The translations under genes and the position numbers were made by a program. A model generated the notes under the pieces. The model was not told where the DNA came from. It did not search any database and worked only from the letters and a program-made list of their open reading frames with translations. Positions 1-11,100 of a DNA stretch of 52,979 nucleotides are shown piece by piece (within the stretch, counting starts at the first letter, position 1; the number at the start of each line of letters is the position of its first letter). Origin of the DNA: Heterotrichella gracilis (lineage: Eukaryota > Sar > Xanthophyceae > Tribonematales > Xanthonemataceae); the NCBI GenBank assembly GCA_032358255.1, contig JAULBX010026041.1:1-52979 (forward strand). The letters are read 5' to 3'.

Positions 1-44
1 CTATTATATTTTATGTCTGACTTACCTTGAAACTTGATTTGCAG

Positions 45-844
45 GTACGATGCGGCGTATGCAGCGCCAGAGCTCACTGCCAAGAGCGTGCAGCAGGCAC
101 ACCCTACACACCCTGAGCCATTCAATGGCTTTGCGGCAGACATGTTTGCCTTCGGCAGCTCTATGGAGAGGATGGTGGCTGAGCTGCAGGGCTCGGTGCT
201 GGTCCAGCCAGAGTCTGCCGCTGAACTTGTGATCAGCGCCCTGGTTGGCCCTGAAGGCACACTGACAAGGTGCCAGGACCGGGACTTCACCTTGCGCCCC
301 ACCGCGCAGCAAGCACTGGACAATGTGAGGCTGCAGTATGCATGGGTGGACCAGATCTCGGGGGAGCAGCTGTTTGTGGAGCGCATGGTAGGGATATTTA
401 TTTACTCATTTTATTTATTTATTATTTAGTTGTTTATCTGGAGCGCATGGTAGGGACACGAGGGATCCCTGGGATTGACTGCCTGATCTCCTTTCTATAA
501 AGGAAAATGTTGCTAGGCTTAACAATGAGCCTGTTCACAGGCAGGTTGCATCATGCGTCATTGATGGATCGAGTGAACTCTTTCCCTTTTCTGAGAGGTT
601 GTCTAGACTCCCCAGGAGCTGAGTTGGCTGTTCTCAGACACGATTGCATCCCCATGTCCTCGTACCTGGGATGAGCTCTATGCAGCCTGTCTTTGGACAC
701 AGTTAATCGATAATATCTGTGTTTCATTTGCAGGTGCAGCAGACTGAAGATTGTGTGGGTGGGGCCAGCCTGGATCACGCTGAGGGAGTGGATATGGATT
801 GGAAGGCCGCCTGGCAGGAGGGGGCTACAGAGGGAACAGCCTGA
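45..844 (+). CDS. Protein kinase-like protein, 3' end (two last exons)
   Basis: Partial gene whose 5' part lies outside the window. Exons 45-387 and 734-844 (TGA 842-844) join in phase 0; the first follows a TTTGCAG acceptor. The peptide opens with an APE-like motif (AAPEL) that closes a kinase activation segment. Next comes a subdomain IX-like stretch, FAADMFAFG, with the Asp and Gly expected of the F-helix, and then RDFTLRPTAQQAL, which resembles the subdomain XI arginine region. A short acidic tail ends in EGTA. Together these suggest the C-lobe of a Ser/Thr kinase-like domain. The catalytic loop and DFG are not in view, so activity cannot be judged and a pseudokinase is possible. The long spacing between IX and XI is unusual. 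Kinase-fold identity is inferred from these motifs only; exon structure is more certain than function. Confidence 0.6.
388..733 (+). repeat. Kinase intron with a copy of the exon edge
   Basis: The intron repeats the last bases of the upstream exon together with its donor: the exon end and GTAGGG at 374-395 reappear at about 431-452 (TGGAGCGCATGGTAGGGA). This creates a second, equally good donor. It is the first example of the exon-edge copying seen through the window. Confidence 0.75.
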
Positions 845-1317
845 AGGGGCTGTGGGCTATGGGTGGGACCAGCCGCTGGATGCATGGGGCGTGGGGGATT
901 CAGGGGCGGCAGGGGGAATATGGGGGATTAAGGGGCTACGGGGGATGCAGATGCAGGGCCTGAGGGGCATGGTATGGGTGGGACCAGCCGCTGGATGGCC
1001 CCCGGGCTGCAGGTGGAGCAGATTAAAGAAGTTTCAGGCTTTGGGAGGAGCAGCCTGCTCACATCGAAGGGGTGGGCCAGGAGGGGATGCTGTGCCCCGA
1101 TGGGTGCAGCTGCTGACAATATCCGTTGCTGCGTCACACCTGGTGCAGCAAGTCAGCCTGGCGCGCAATTGCTTGCGGCGTTGTGGATATAGTAAATGCA
1201 TATTTGTACACTAGGGGGGAATAAATTCAAATGAACAAACGGGGCCACGGGGCGCTTGACTTACTGTGCTTGTCTAGCGACGGCGGTTTGCACGCAGGAA
1301 GTGTTCATGACATTTGG

Positions 1318-1690
1318 TGTTTTTGTTTGGCATCAAGGTTTAGGGTTTAAGGTTTTTGTATATGACATTCAATTCACGTGCTGATCACCACAGTCTATGG
1401 GCAGGCCTGCTGGTGTCAAGGGGTGGGTTAATCGGTTGGCCCACCACGGGAGCCTTGGCACTGCTCAAGGCCTGCACCATATGACATGATGGAGCACAGC
1501 CTACTTGACAATGTCTGTGTTTGGCGTTGGGGTTTAGCACATGCCTTTCAATTTATGTGCTGATCATTACAGTCTGCGGGCAGGCCTGAGCGGTGTCAAG
1601 GGGTGGGTCAATCGCTTGGCCCACCACGGGAGCCCTTGGCACTGCTCATGGCCTGCCACATGCGACATGATGTAGCACAGCCTACTTGAC
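1318..1690. repeat. Two-copy tandem repeat, about 180 bp unit
   Basis: The block around 1381 (CTGATCACCACAGTCT) recurs at 1560 (CTGATCATTACAGTCT), an offset of 179. Long stretches match between the copies, including the TTGGCCCACCACGGGAGCC and CAGCCTACTTGACA segments. No coding potential was recognised. Confidence 0.85.
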
Positions 1691-2526
1691 ATGACATGAC
1701 ATTGCTGACGCAGTCTCAGACTGGTCAAGTGCTGATGTGTAATAAATTCTTACCCAATGCCAGACTGAGTTGTTGTGAACCTTAGGTAATCCCGGGCATG
1801 TCATGGGTGCCAGGGCTCTACTATTGTGCACATGCAGAGCAGCAGCCTGTGCATGCCTACTATGCTGCTCTGCAGGCTCCTGAACTGTGCATGCCTGTCG
1901 CTGTACAAAAATAGACAATTGGTCTAAGCATCTCTGCCAGACATTGTACAATGTCAGTCTTGTATGGATTCATTGACAAACTACATAGGTGTCACTCAGT
2001 ATGGGCAATTTGAAAGAAGGAAATAACATCCAGACCTGGCCACAACCTTATTTCCTGCGCATGACATAGTATCTCAACCTCGCTTTGTTTCCAAGGGAAA
2101 TAGCAATTGGTGCCAGCACCACTCAAACCCAGGGCCTGGCAGTGCTATAGCCCATGTATGTTTAATAGCAAGGCACAGCCGACAGCTATCCGTTTTCGAA
2201 GCTAGTTCATGGGCCATCACCGCATGCAGTGGAAGATTCCATTGGCAAGCTTGAAGCTCTCAACTCCGCACCGTGCAGGTAAGGTGTCTACCAAGAGGCG
2301 TCCCTGCTCAGTGGGGTTCAGCGGCTGCAGGCCACTGTGCACACAAGCCATGGCTTCAAATCGCCGATGTCGTTCTTTTGCAGCTGGCAGTCCTTGAGCA
2401 GAACACGCTACGCTGTATATGGACACCGTTCAGTTTAGCCTGTAAGAGTTTTCTCCTAGTCAGTACACTGTTCCTCCTAGGTTAGATACCCCCGCAACCC
2501 TGTTGTCAGTCTCGAACAGCGACCAA

Positions 2527-2562
2527 GGTCACAAACGTTATGCTGCCTAAACGTTTGTGACC
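2527..2562. repeat. Perfect 13-bp inverted repeat with 10-nt loop
   Basis: GGTCACAAACGTT at 2527-2539 is exactly reverse-complementary to 2550-2562. The loop is 2540-2549. It lies in AT-richer intergenic DNA about 650 bp upstream of the secreted-protein gene. It could be a cruciform, an RNA hairpin or paired binding sites; nothing around it decides between these. Confidence 0.85.
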
Positions 2563-3211
2563 AGCGTGCTCATTAGTGTACAATGTTTAGACGTGCAAAT
2601 TTCAGACCGTCTGATCGCCTGTCTAAATTAGAAGTTCTTCGTTCAACGCATGATATCTTGTTGCTGCAGAATGTTGCAGACGTGAGTCAGCTGTAGCACC
2701 TTATCCAGTTCACTCTCCAACCCCTCTATCCAATGCTGTGACAATCAAGGCATGCAGTCACTGAGGCTATGTGTGCCTTTAACCAATAGGTATTGACACC
2801 ATAAAGGTCCATGAAGTGTGCATGCACATGATGATCACAGCCACCAAGTGTAGCTTCCAGCCTTTAAAAGTGTCCCAAACCCCTCAGTTATAGCATACAG
2901 TAACTGTCCACATCCGGTTTATGCACACCTTATCAAGTAGTACTGTCCACGGAACTTCTCAGTGGCACTGAGTTCTAATCGCAAGACATGAAGGGAATCC
3001 TCCAGCATGGCCATGGGTAGGCGTTGTTGCCAATAGCAATGGACTGTGGAATGGCATTGCTCTTACATACAATCCCTGTGGCTAACATACCCGTAACCTC
3101 ATGTGCCATCACACTGCCCCATGCTGCTGCAAGTATCGTCCCTACGTGCCACGGGGCCCAGCTCAAAACCTAGTCTCTCGCCCCTCCTCACCCCAGCACC
3201 CCTGCCCCACC

Positions 3212-4053
3212 ATGGCTCCCGCCTCCATGGCTCTCCTTGCCACCGCTGCCACACTGGCCCTGCTGTGTGTGCTGTGCTGTGCACCCGGTGGCTTGGCGCA
3301 GTCAGAAAGTTCAGCCCCCGCCCCTGCCCCCAATACCACCCAGGTGCGCATGGTACATCTCCACGCAGATGCGAATGGTTTCTGCAAACACAGAATCTTA
3401 TAAATGTGACATCACATATGTTCAAGCGGACATGGGCATGGATGGGCATCGACTGTTCATGAGTAATGTGGCCGTAAACTTGTTACCAAGTGTCATACTA
3501 TGCAGTGGACACGTATACTCATTTGGAATTTGCATATGCAAAACACATTCACAAAGTCATTACCAAGCAATTTCTCACTGTAGTGACAACATACCCAACA
3601 CACTCAACCACTGTACAGGCTGGTCTCATCCTGCCCACTGCTACCCCACCGATGGAAAATCCGCTGCAGCAGCAGGAGAATCCCTTTTTTACCTTCCCGA
3701 AGAACGATCCTCAGTTTGTTTTTGTTTGGGGCAGATGCTCAGGGTTTTGCACTCAAGAGCGTTTTGAAATGGGAGCTGAGTGCTGCAGCTACATAATTGA
3801 CTATGCAAAGCCATACTACAACAACAAGCCTGGATACCAGTGCCAGTATCCACAGGCACCCCAGTGTCCATGCCCCAATCCTTACGCTCTTGTTAGGGTA
3901 GCCAAGATCGACGCTAATCGGCCGAGTTCCCTGGAAGTTAACCGTAAATTGTCCGGATGCAATTTGGGAAGTTGTGACTTATGCCTGAGTTGCTGTCTGC
4001 AAATTGCGCCCTCGACGACGTGCAATTGGAAGGATCCCTATTTGGTGTGCTGA
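3212..4053 (+). CDS. Small secreted cysteine-rich protein, unknown family
   Basis: Exons 3212-3343 and 3619-4053 join in phase 0 and give 188 aa. The start has a Kozak-like CCACCATGG context. Residues 1-30 form a signal peptide: MAPASMALL, then an Ala/Leu/Cys-rich core ending near GGLAQ. A short Pro/Ala/Ser linker (APAPAPNTT) follows. The mature part has about 14 cysteines, including a CC pair, PQCPCPN and the dense cluster CNLGSCDLCLSCC, so it is probably disulfide-bonded and exported to the cell wall or medium. An N-glycosylation sequon (NTT) sits in the linker. The intron acceptor at 3617-3618 is the simplest choice; an upstream in-frame acceptor near 3503 would add about 38 residues. I do not recognise the family. 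Confidence 0.7.
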
Positions 4054-5100
4054 TGGCTGAACTTCGAGTGAGTCACCAATTAGTACACATAGATCAGTGA
4101 AAACAGACTTCAAAAATCCATAATAACAGCCACCTTTGACAGTCGCCAGCTGCAATGAATGCCATGGCATTGCATTGCATTGCATTGCATCATGATGTCT
4201 TTTAAGCCTTAGCGCACAAACGCAACAATGTTATTATGATCTCAATAACAAGCCAATTGGAAAGAGGCTCTGCGCTCTGTATGGTTTCTTGTTTGGTGGG
4301 TTTACTATTAGTTGCACTTAGTGTAGTCTAATAGACATAGTATGCGAGGCCTTCACAATTTAATAGCTAGTTCATGGCATGCCCTGGTGTATCCTTCAGC
4401 CCTCATCCTTACCTACTAGGAAGGACTCCGAGGGCACATTTGACACTGGTCAATTAGTATCCTTTTCTAGAGTAGGAGTCGCCATAGTGACACTCTCAGA
4501 CTGACTGTGTGTACATGCTTATAGGAACCCCCATAGTTGTACCCTGCCCTTGCCAGACACTTTATTTTATGTGGCCAGGCCTATTTAAGAGCCTCCAAGC
4601 TTCTGTAGCACGAATCAATGAGCACGGCCGAACCCTGCACGCGCACTAAAGCATATCACAACGGAGAGTCTGCATTGCACCGTACTACGGGCCCGGGGGC
4701 TTGTGTTCAACGCCTGATCAGTTTGTGAGTATTATTGTTCTTTGTGGCATAACTATTACATTGTAATGGTGAACCTGACAGGTTAACCTGGCAGGCAGGC
4801 CTGACAGGCCTGTGAGCATGTCTTACGCCTGCTTTCACTTTCTGAAAAGTGTGCTGCTGACCACTGCTGTCGCGCCCGCATGCAGTTCAAGCATGCTACG
4901 ATCACACCAGCTGCTACTGGGCAACTACCCCTGTCCAAGCCTTTGCCAGCAGGACCTTATAAGGCCCTAAAAGGGCATACTGCATGGGGCGACTATATAG
5001 TAAACCCAGCGCCCAGCCGCCCGCCTACCACAACACCACCTGGGCACCATTCCCCCTCCCATCTTCACCCCGCTCCACTCCTCTCCTCTCCCCTCCCCAC
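4054..5100. other. Convergent intergenic spacer, no gene seen
   Basis: Spacer between the 3' ends of the secreted-protein gene (+) and the SAP-DDL gene (-), containing both 3' UTRs. A short TTGCA array lies at 4166-4191. A direct/inverted cluster of CCTGACAGG/CCTGGCAGG words lies at about 4775-4815. No open frame is credible. Confidence 0.6.
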
Positions 5101-8100
5101 CTACACCATATCCCCTCCCCGCCCGGCCTCCGCGTACGGGGGCTCCTCAAAATCTGCCATCCCCTCGGCATCGTCCCACTGGTCCCCAAAGCCCTCCAGC
5201 TCATCCACCCCCTCCAAATTCGCCGGGAAATTGTACATGCCCCCTGGCACCGCCTGCCCCCCTTGCCTGGCCGCCGCCACTGAGGGTGGTGAGCGCACCG
5301 CCATGCGGATCTGCTCAAGGTACACATCCACTGGGTACAGCGGCTCCGGCTCAGCCAGCGCCTGCACACACACACGTCATAAAAGGAAAAAAATAAATGA
5401 TAAAAACAGATGTTGAACATTTAAATGTCAAATTTTCAAGGTGGTATTGGTTTATATACCGGGGCAATTATTACTGGCAATACAGGTACTAGTTTATGAG
5501 CAACGCAGCCTGTCTTGGGCGCGCTTGTTGACAACAGATTATTTATAATAGACCAATTGCCACCACTCATCCTGCCCAAAACCTTGGCCCAAAACCTTGG
5601 GCAGGATGACTACCATGCAGAGGGTAGGAACGCGGCTGGGATGGAAAGCCACCGCCTTCACCGCCATCGTCATCCCCACCACCATCCTACATCATTCTAC
5701 ACTGTTGTTTCGGCACATTCTCCCAGATAAGCCTGCTTTCCCTCCCCTCCCCACCCCACCGCCACCCACCTGCCGCAGCGCCGCGCCCCCCAGGGTCATG
5801 TCAGGCACGCATTGCACCTCCGTCACCACAATCTCCCCCGTGTCAGCCTGCACTAGCGTATCCACCTGGGCCGCACCCCGCAGCCCCAGCTTGTCGGCCA
5901 CCATCTCCACGCGCTTGCGGGCGGCCTGGGTGGGTGGGTGGGTGGGTGGGGTGAGGAGGGGGGTGGAGGGGTGGTTTGTGGGGAAGGGTAGGGCATGGGT
6001 TCACATGTGTATGGAGGGAGAAGTGTACGAAAGGATAGGTGAGGGGGTGGTTTGTGGGGATGGGGGAGGGTATGGGTTCGAGCTACTGGAGGTGGTGGCA
6101 AAGAGGGTGTATGGTGCAGTGCATATAGGACGGGTAGTCAAAAGTGTGTTGGTGAGCTGGAAACATACGCCAAGAGTACTTAGTGGGGTATGGGGAATGC
6201 CGGGATTTTATACCGTGTGCAAAATGGTCACTCTGATGCAAACATGGCCAAGTGGGCGGCACATGATGTACAATGCACCACATGACCCATTAAAGTATGT
6301 GATGCAATGGCGAATGCAGCAGCCACGCAACCCCCCCCTGGTCCCACCCACATTACAAAGCCATTGCAATTACACGATGCACACATGAATGGTTATATCC
6401 CCAATGTACCACCATCAATCCCCACCTGCAGCGCCTCGTTGGGGATGATGTACTCAGGGGGGGGCGTCATCATGATGGGGAACGCAGGGGTCACCCGGTC
6501 ATCCTCCCCCTCCTCCTCCCCATCCCCTTCCTCCCCTTGCGCCAGATCCATGTGCGGCCCCTGGCCCGGCGCCATGCAAACCCTTAGCGAGGGTGTGAGT
6601 GCGCGCATCTTGCCCACGTCCCCCAGCAGGGTGGTGGTTACCTCCAGCCACCGGCTGCGCCCCACCCACTCGATTTGGAGGGGGTCCTCAGGGGCGTCAG
6701 AGGTGGTGGTGGGGGAGGCGGTGTGCACCACAATCCTGCAGAGGTGGAGTGGGGTGTGGGGTGGGTGGGTGGGTGTGGGGGTCTTGGAGAGTGTTCGGGT
6801 CCTGGTGGAGCGAGGGTGAGGGGACGGGATGGAAAAGGGAGACGGGAGGGACATGCAGTATTAGGGTAAACCCTAAATCCTAAACCCATATATTTGCTCC
6901 AACCCAGCAAAGTGAAGCAGCGACCAGGGCTTGATTGGTGTCCAGGGACTCCTTATACTTAACCCTAGAGGCGCCTCAAATCAGGGGCTGTCGCACAATA
7001 TGGCACTCCCTCGAATTCCGATCAGGGTTTTCCACGCACGTGTCAAACTATATGAAGGGCTCCACAGCAGAGTGCGCAGGCGGCTGCAGCTGCAGCCGCA
7101 GCGGCATGCTGGTGGGTGCGGGTGAGACAGGCTGGCAGCAACAGCATGCATCACCCAGGGTTCTTTCTAGGGTTTACGACTCGGTGCTCCATTACCACAT
7201 GTCAAACAGGAAACAAAAAACCCCTCTAGGGTTTCAGGGTCTACCCACGCACGTGTCAAATTGGATGAACGGCTCCACCGCAAAGTGCGCAGGCGGCCGC
7301 AGCGGCATCAGGATGGTGGGGTGCGGGTGGGACAGGCTGTTGGCGGGCAGGGGCTCCCCCTTGGACAGAGACTGCGCGTACTTTTGCAGGTCCTCCCCTC
7401 CGCCTAATCGTGCCACGCCCACATCGCCCTCCGCCAGCGCGGGCTTGATGCATAGTACAGAGTGGCCGCCTGGGGCAATAGGTGGAGGGTCAGGAGGAGG
7501 CTGGGGAGTGGAGGGGTATTGATGCAGGCAGGAAAATACACATGTGCCCGCTTAGGAAACATGATTTCCCTGGTCCCATGGGTAATCCAAGCTTTACGTT
7601 TGAACCCTGTATCAAGGCCCTTGCATAGGGGGAGCCCAAATTTGGCAGCAAATCACGCGAGCAACGACCAGTGCCCACTCCCTCCCCAGGGGCACAAAAC
7701 CCTTACCTAGGTACGAGCATATCTGGTCGTACAGCGCGTCCGCCGCCTTGCGGTCCGCCCCCGCCGCCGCCAGCACCTCCGCCCCCCCCACCCTGTGCTT
7801 GGGCGCGCTGCTGATGCCACATGGCTCAAGCTCAACCAGGGCCTCGGCGGTGCCTATCCGGTCAGCGCACAGCTGGCAGGTGATGAACCCGGGGCCTGCG
7901 GGGGAAATGATAAAATGATAAAAAAAAATAGTAGCAGCTGGCAGGTATTGATCCCATGGCCTGCAGAGGGGATTATGCCAAATTGATGAAAGGATGATGG
8001 GGTAATATGAGCTGGCAGGTGATGAAACCGGGGCCTGTATGGGATACGATAAATTGGCAAAAATAGGATAAAGAAAGCGTATCAGATGGCGGGTACTGAA

Positions 8101-11100
8101 CCCGGGCCCTGCAGAGAAATTATAGCAGAAGAAAAGTAACTATAATGGACACGAAGCCTGCGGAGGCAATCACAACAGAATAGAAGAAATAAAGAGATGG
8201 ATGAAAATAAGCTGGCAGGTAATGAACCCGGTGGCTGCAGAGATCATGATAAAAAGATAACCAGGATTAGAACAGATGACATAGTTATAGTCACAGAAGG
8301 ATAACAGCTGGCCGCCCCAAAACCCCAGACTTAATTTCCCTCCCAAACCCCCACACTCACCTGTAAACGACACCTCAAGGTCCTCCAGGAATGCCTGGAG
8401 CATGCCCGCTTGCTGCGATGCCGGTGGCAACGCAATGAACACCACCGCACCTGCTGCCTTGGCCTCCATGGCAAACTGCGTGAGGTCCATATACCTGGGG
8501 GTGGAGAGGGAGGGTGAGTTACAAGGAGCAGGGGAGATGCAATTGGGAGCAGAATGCTCTTCTGGTTGATAGTAGAGCTGGGGGTTCCAGGGTATGTGGT
8601 TGCCGAGCAAGTTGTGTGGGGTGCGCGCCTGTGTTACAAACGTGGCAAGATTGGAGAGTGCTCGAGGAAACCACCTGAAACCCACCTTGGGCTGTTGGAC
8701 GAAGGTGCTCGTCGTGAAACCCCCACCCCACCAACCCCCTTCATACATATAAACAAAACTGTATATTTATCACATTTAATAGGAGTGGATATTTCCTATT
8801 TATTTGCAAAACAACCCACCTTGGCGGCGGCGCCACCGTGGTGTAGTCCCCCCCCCAGCTGCTCCCCACCCCCCCCACCCCCGCGTGGTGCAGCTCTGCT
8901 TGAGCCATGCCCTGCACCTCCAGCGTACCCATCACCAGTGGGGACTGCACCCGCTCTAGCTGGTTGGCGCTCTCAAGGACCGACTCGCACGCGGCATGGG
9001 TTTCGTCAACTGCAAAGGGCGTGGGGAGTGGAGGGGTTCACGAGTCTAGGGATGTGGGGTAGGGTTTGGGGTTTCAAATCATGCCCTTTACAATGGGACA
9101 TGCGCTCCGCACAATAACAAACGCATCCTCTCGATGCCGCTTGCCTCGCATACCCCACACCCCCGCCCCTCACCTGTCCCTGATAGCCAGCGCACACAAC
9201 AGCACCCTCATCTTCTGGGCTTCATCAAATCCCCACATTGGGCTTAAACCCCCTCCCCTCCCCCACCCCGCCACCCACCTGTCTCCCTGATGGCCAGACC
9301 ATGCGGCAGCGCCCACACACCCCGCGCCTCAATGGGCACATCCGGCGGCAGCGGGTTGCGGATGGCACCCACCCGGATCTCCCGGGGCAGGTCTGTTTCT
9401 TCCAACCCAAGCTTGAGGTGGTCGTTGCGCTTGTGCAGCAGGGCTTGGCGCCGGGAGCGCTCCCGCAGGCCTGTGGGGGAGGGTGGGTGGGTGGAGGGTG
9501 GGTGAGGGGGATGGGGGGTGGTGGGAATGCCGCAGCAGCAGTGGTGGGTGTGTGGTCTGTCTGTGTGGACAATTGGATAAAACGTGCTACAAGAAGGTAA
9601 AGGCAGAGTCCCCCAAAAATGCCAAGAAAAACGTCCCTACAACAGCACACCCCAACCTCCAACCCCCACTCACCCCCGGTCAGCGGCGCCAACAGGAATG
9701 GCTCCGCCTCCACCCCCCGAAGCCTGCTCAGCGCCAGCCACACCTCCCTGCCAGATGCCAGGCTGGCGTCCCGCTGCCATGTGTCGCCGCCACACAGCAC
9801 CCATACACGCTGGGGGGGGCCGTCGGCAGCCATGGGCAGGGGGGTGTCCGATACAGGCTGCACGGGGAGGGCGGATGGATGGTGTGGGTGGGTGTATAAT
9901 GCGAGCGAGGGTGGGTATTATGCACAGCATTGAAGTATGTACACAGAGATGTAATGAACAAAACAAAAATGTTAAATCAACACATAGCCTCAGGAAACTT
10001 ACCTAAACCACTAACTATCTCCTGCTAAATATGCAGGACAATTTTGTCATACACATCCACCAAGTTAAACATACCGATCCGATGGCAAAGGTATGCAAAA
10101 GCAGCTCCCCAGAAAACCCTCGCACATGGTTCTGAATGCCATCGTCTCCATTTCATTTCCAACTTCCAAACCCCCTCCCTCCACCCCCAACCCTCCCCAC
10201 ACCATACCCACCTCCTCCGGATACAGCATCCCCGCAGTGGGCGTGGCCATTGATTGGAACACATCCTCAGCCTCCACCATCTCGGGGATTACCAAATCCC
10301 CATACTCGGTAACGTCAAAATCGTCCTCCCAGCCCTGGGTCCCCGGGGGCATGGCGGGGGCGTCGTCCAGGTAGGTGTCAAATTCCTGGGTGCCCTCCTG
10401 CAACAGGAGTTGGTGCAAAAATGAGACACATTTGCAACAGATTTATTAAGGGGGGTCGTCATCCAGGTAGGTGTCAAACTCCTGGGTGTCCTCCTGCGAA
10501 CAGTGGGGGTGCAAAATTTGAAACATTTGCTTCATATTTAAGAAGAAACGTTGTCATCCAGGTCGGTGTTACCCGCCTGGTATGGGGAAAAAGTGACATT
10601 TGGGACATATTTGGAAGGGGACCAGGCGATTACCACTCCATCCAGTTAGTATCGTATAAAAAGCACATGAAACATGATGATACTGATTGATACAGTTAAT
10701 ATAAGTTTTTATTAAGATAAAATATTAACTGTGACTCTATCCCTTCCCCTCACCCTGGCCTCGTCAAACAGCCCCTTCTTCCCCTCAGGCTCCACATCAT
10801 CCTCCCCCCCTGGGTGCAGGATGGGCATCAACGCCGTTGAGGTGAAGTCGGAGGTGGGGAGGGGGGGGAGGGGGGCGCGGCCGCCACGCACAAGGGCACC
10901 TGCAGGGGTGGGGTGAGTGGGTAAACAGTGGGAGGGCAAAGCTTCTGGGGGGCCAAAGGTGGGTGGCTATGAGGGTGGGTGGGTGGTTGAAACTACGAAT
11001 TGCGGATCAATGATTTCAATTCCTACAGCTTCCAAAGTATAGAAGAGGTGGTCATGTACGGCTGCTCAAACTCTCACTCGCCCACACAGAGAAAGGAAAG

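Larger units (their letters stand above)
845..3211. other. Intergenic region, no convincing gene
   Basis: This holds the kinase 3' UTR, G-rich imperfect repeats just after the stop (TATGGGTGGGACCAGCCGCT near 858 and 972), a two-copy tandem repeat at about 1318-1690 and a perfect hairpin at 2527-2562. Open frames here are short, lack plausible splice partners and resemble no family I know. Confidence 0.6.
5101..9857 (-). other. Second DDL half (exons 21-29)
   Basis: The lobe starts at about residue 1082 (RVWVLCGGDTWQRDASLA); the family Glu of the (S/T)AERxxS motif is Gln1093. The central part matches plant DDL closely in pattern: GDVGVARLGGGEDLQKYAQS, EPFIQFDT, SRWLEVTTTLLG and TPPPEYIIPNEAL. 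In the C-lobe, GAAQVD has Gln1557 where the family has a catalytic Arg, D1559 is kept, E1573 is kept, and Gln1575 replaces the Mg-binding Asn (TEVQCVPDMT in place of ExNxxPGMT). An acidic insert of about 40 residues separates SLRV from the TPPP segment. The protein continues about 65 residues past the fold with an acidic tail to the TAG at 5101-5103. Confidence 0.85.

Noticed and set aside
7871..8245. Regularly spaced repeats considered as a CRISPR-like array
   Set aside because: The units are degenerate copies of an exon edge in a eukaryotic intron, spacing is uneven and no cas gene exists.
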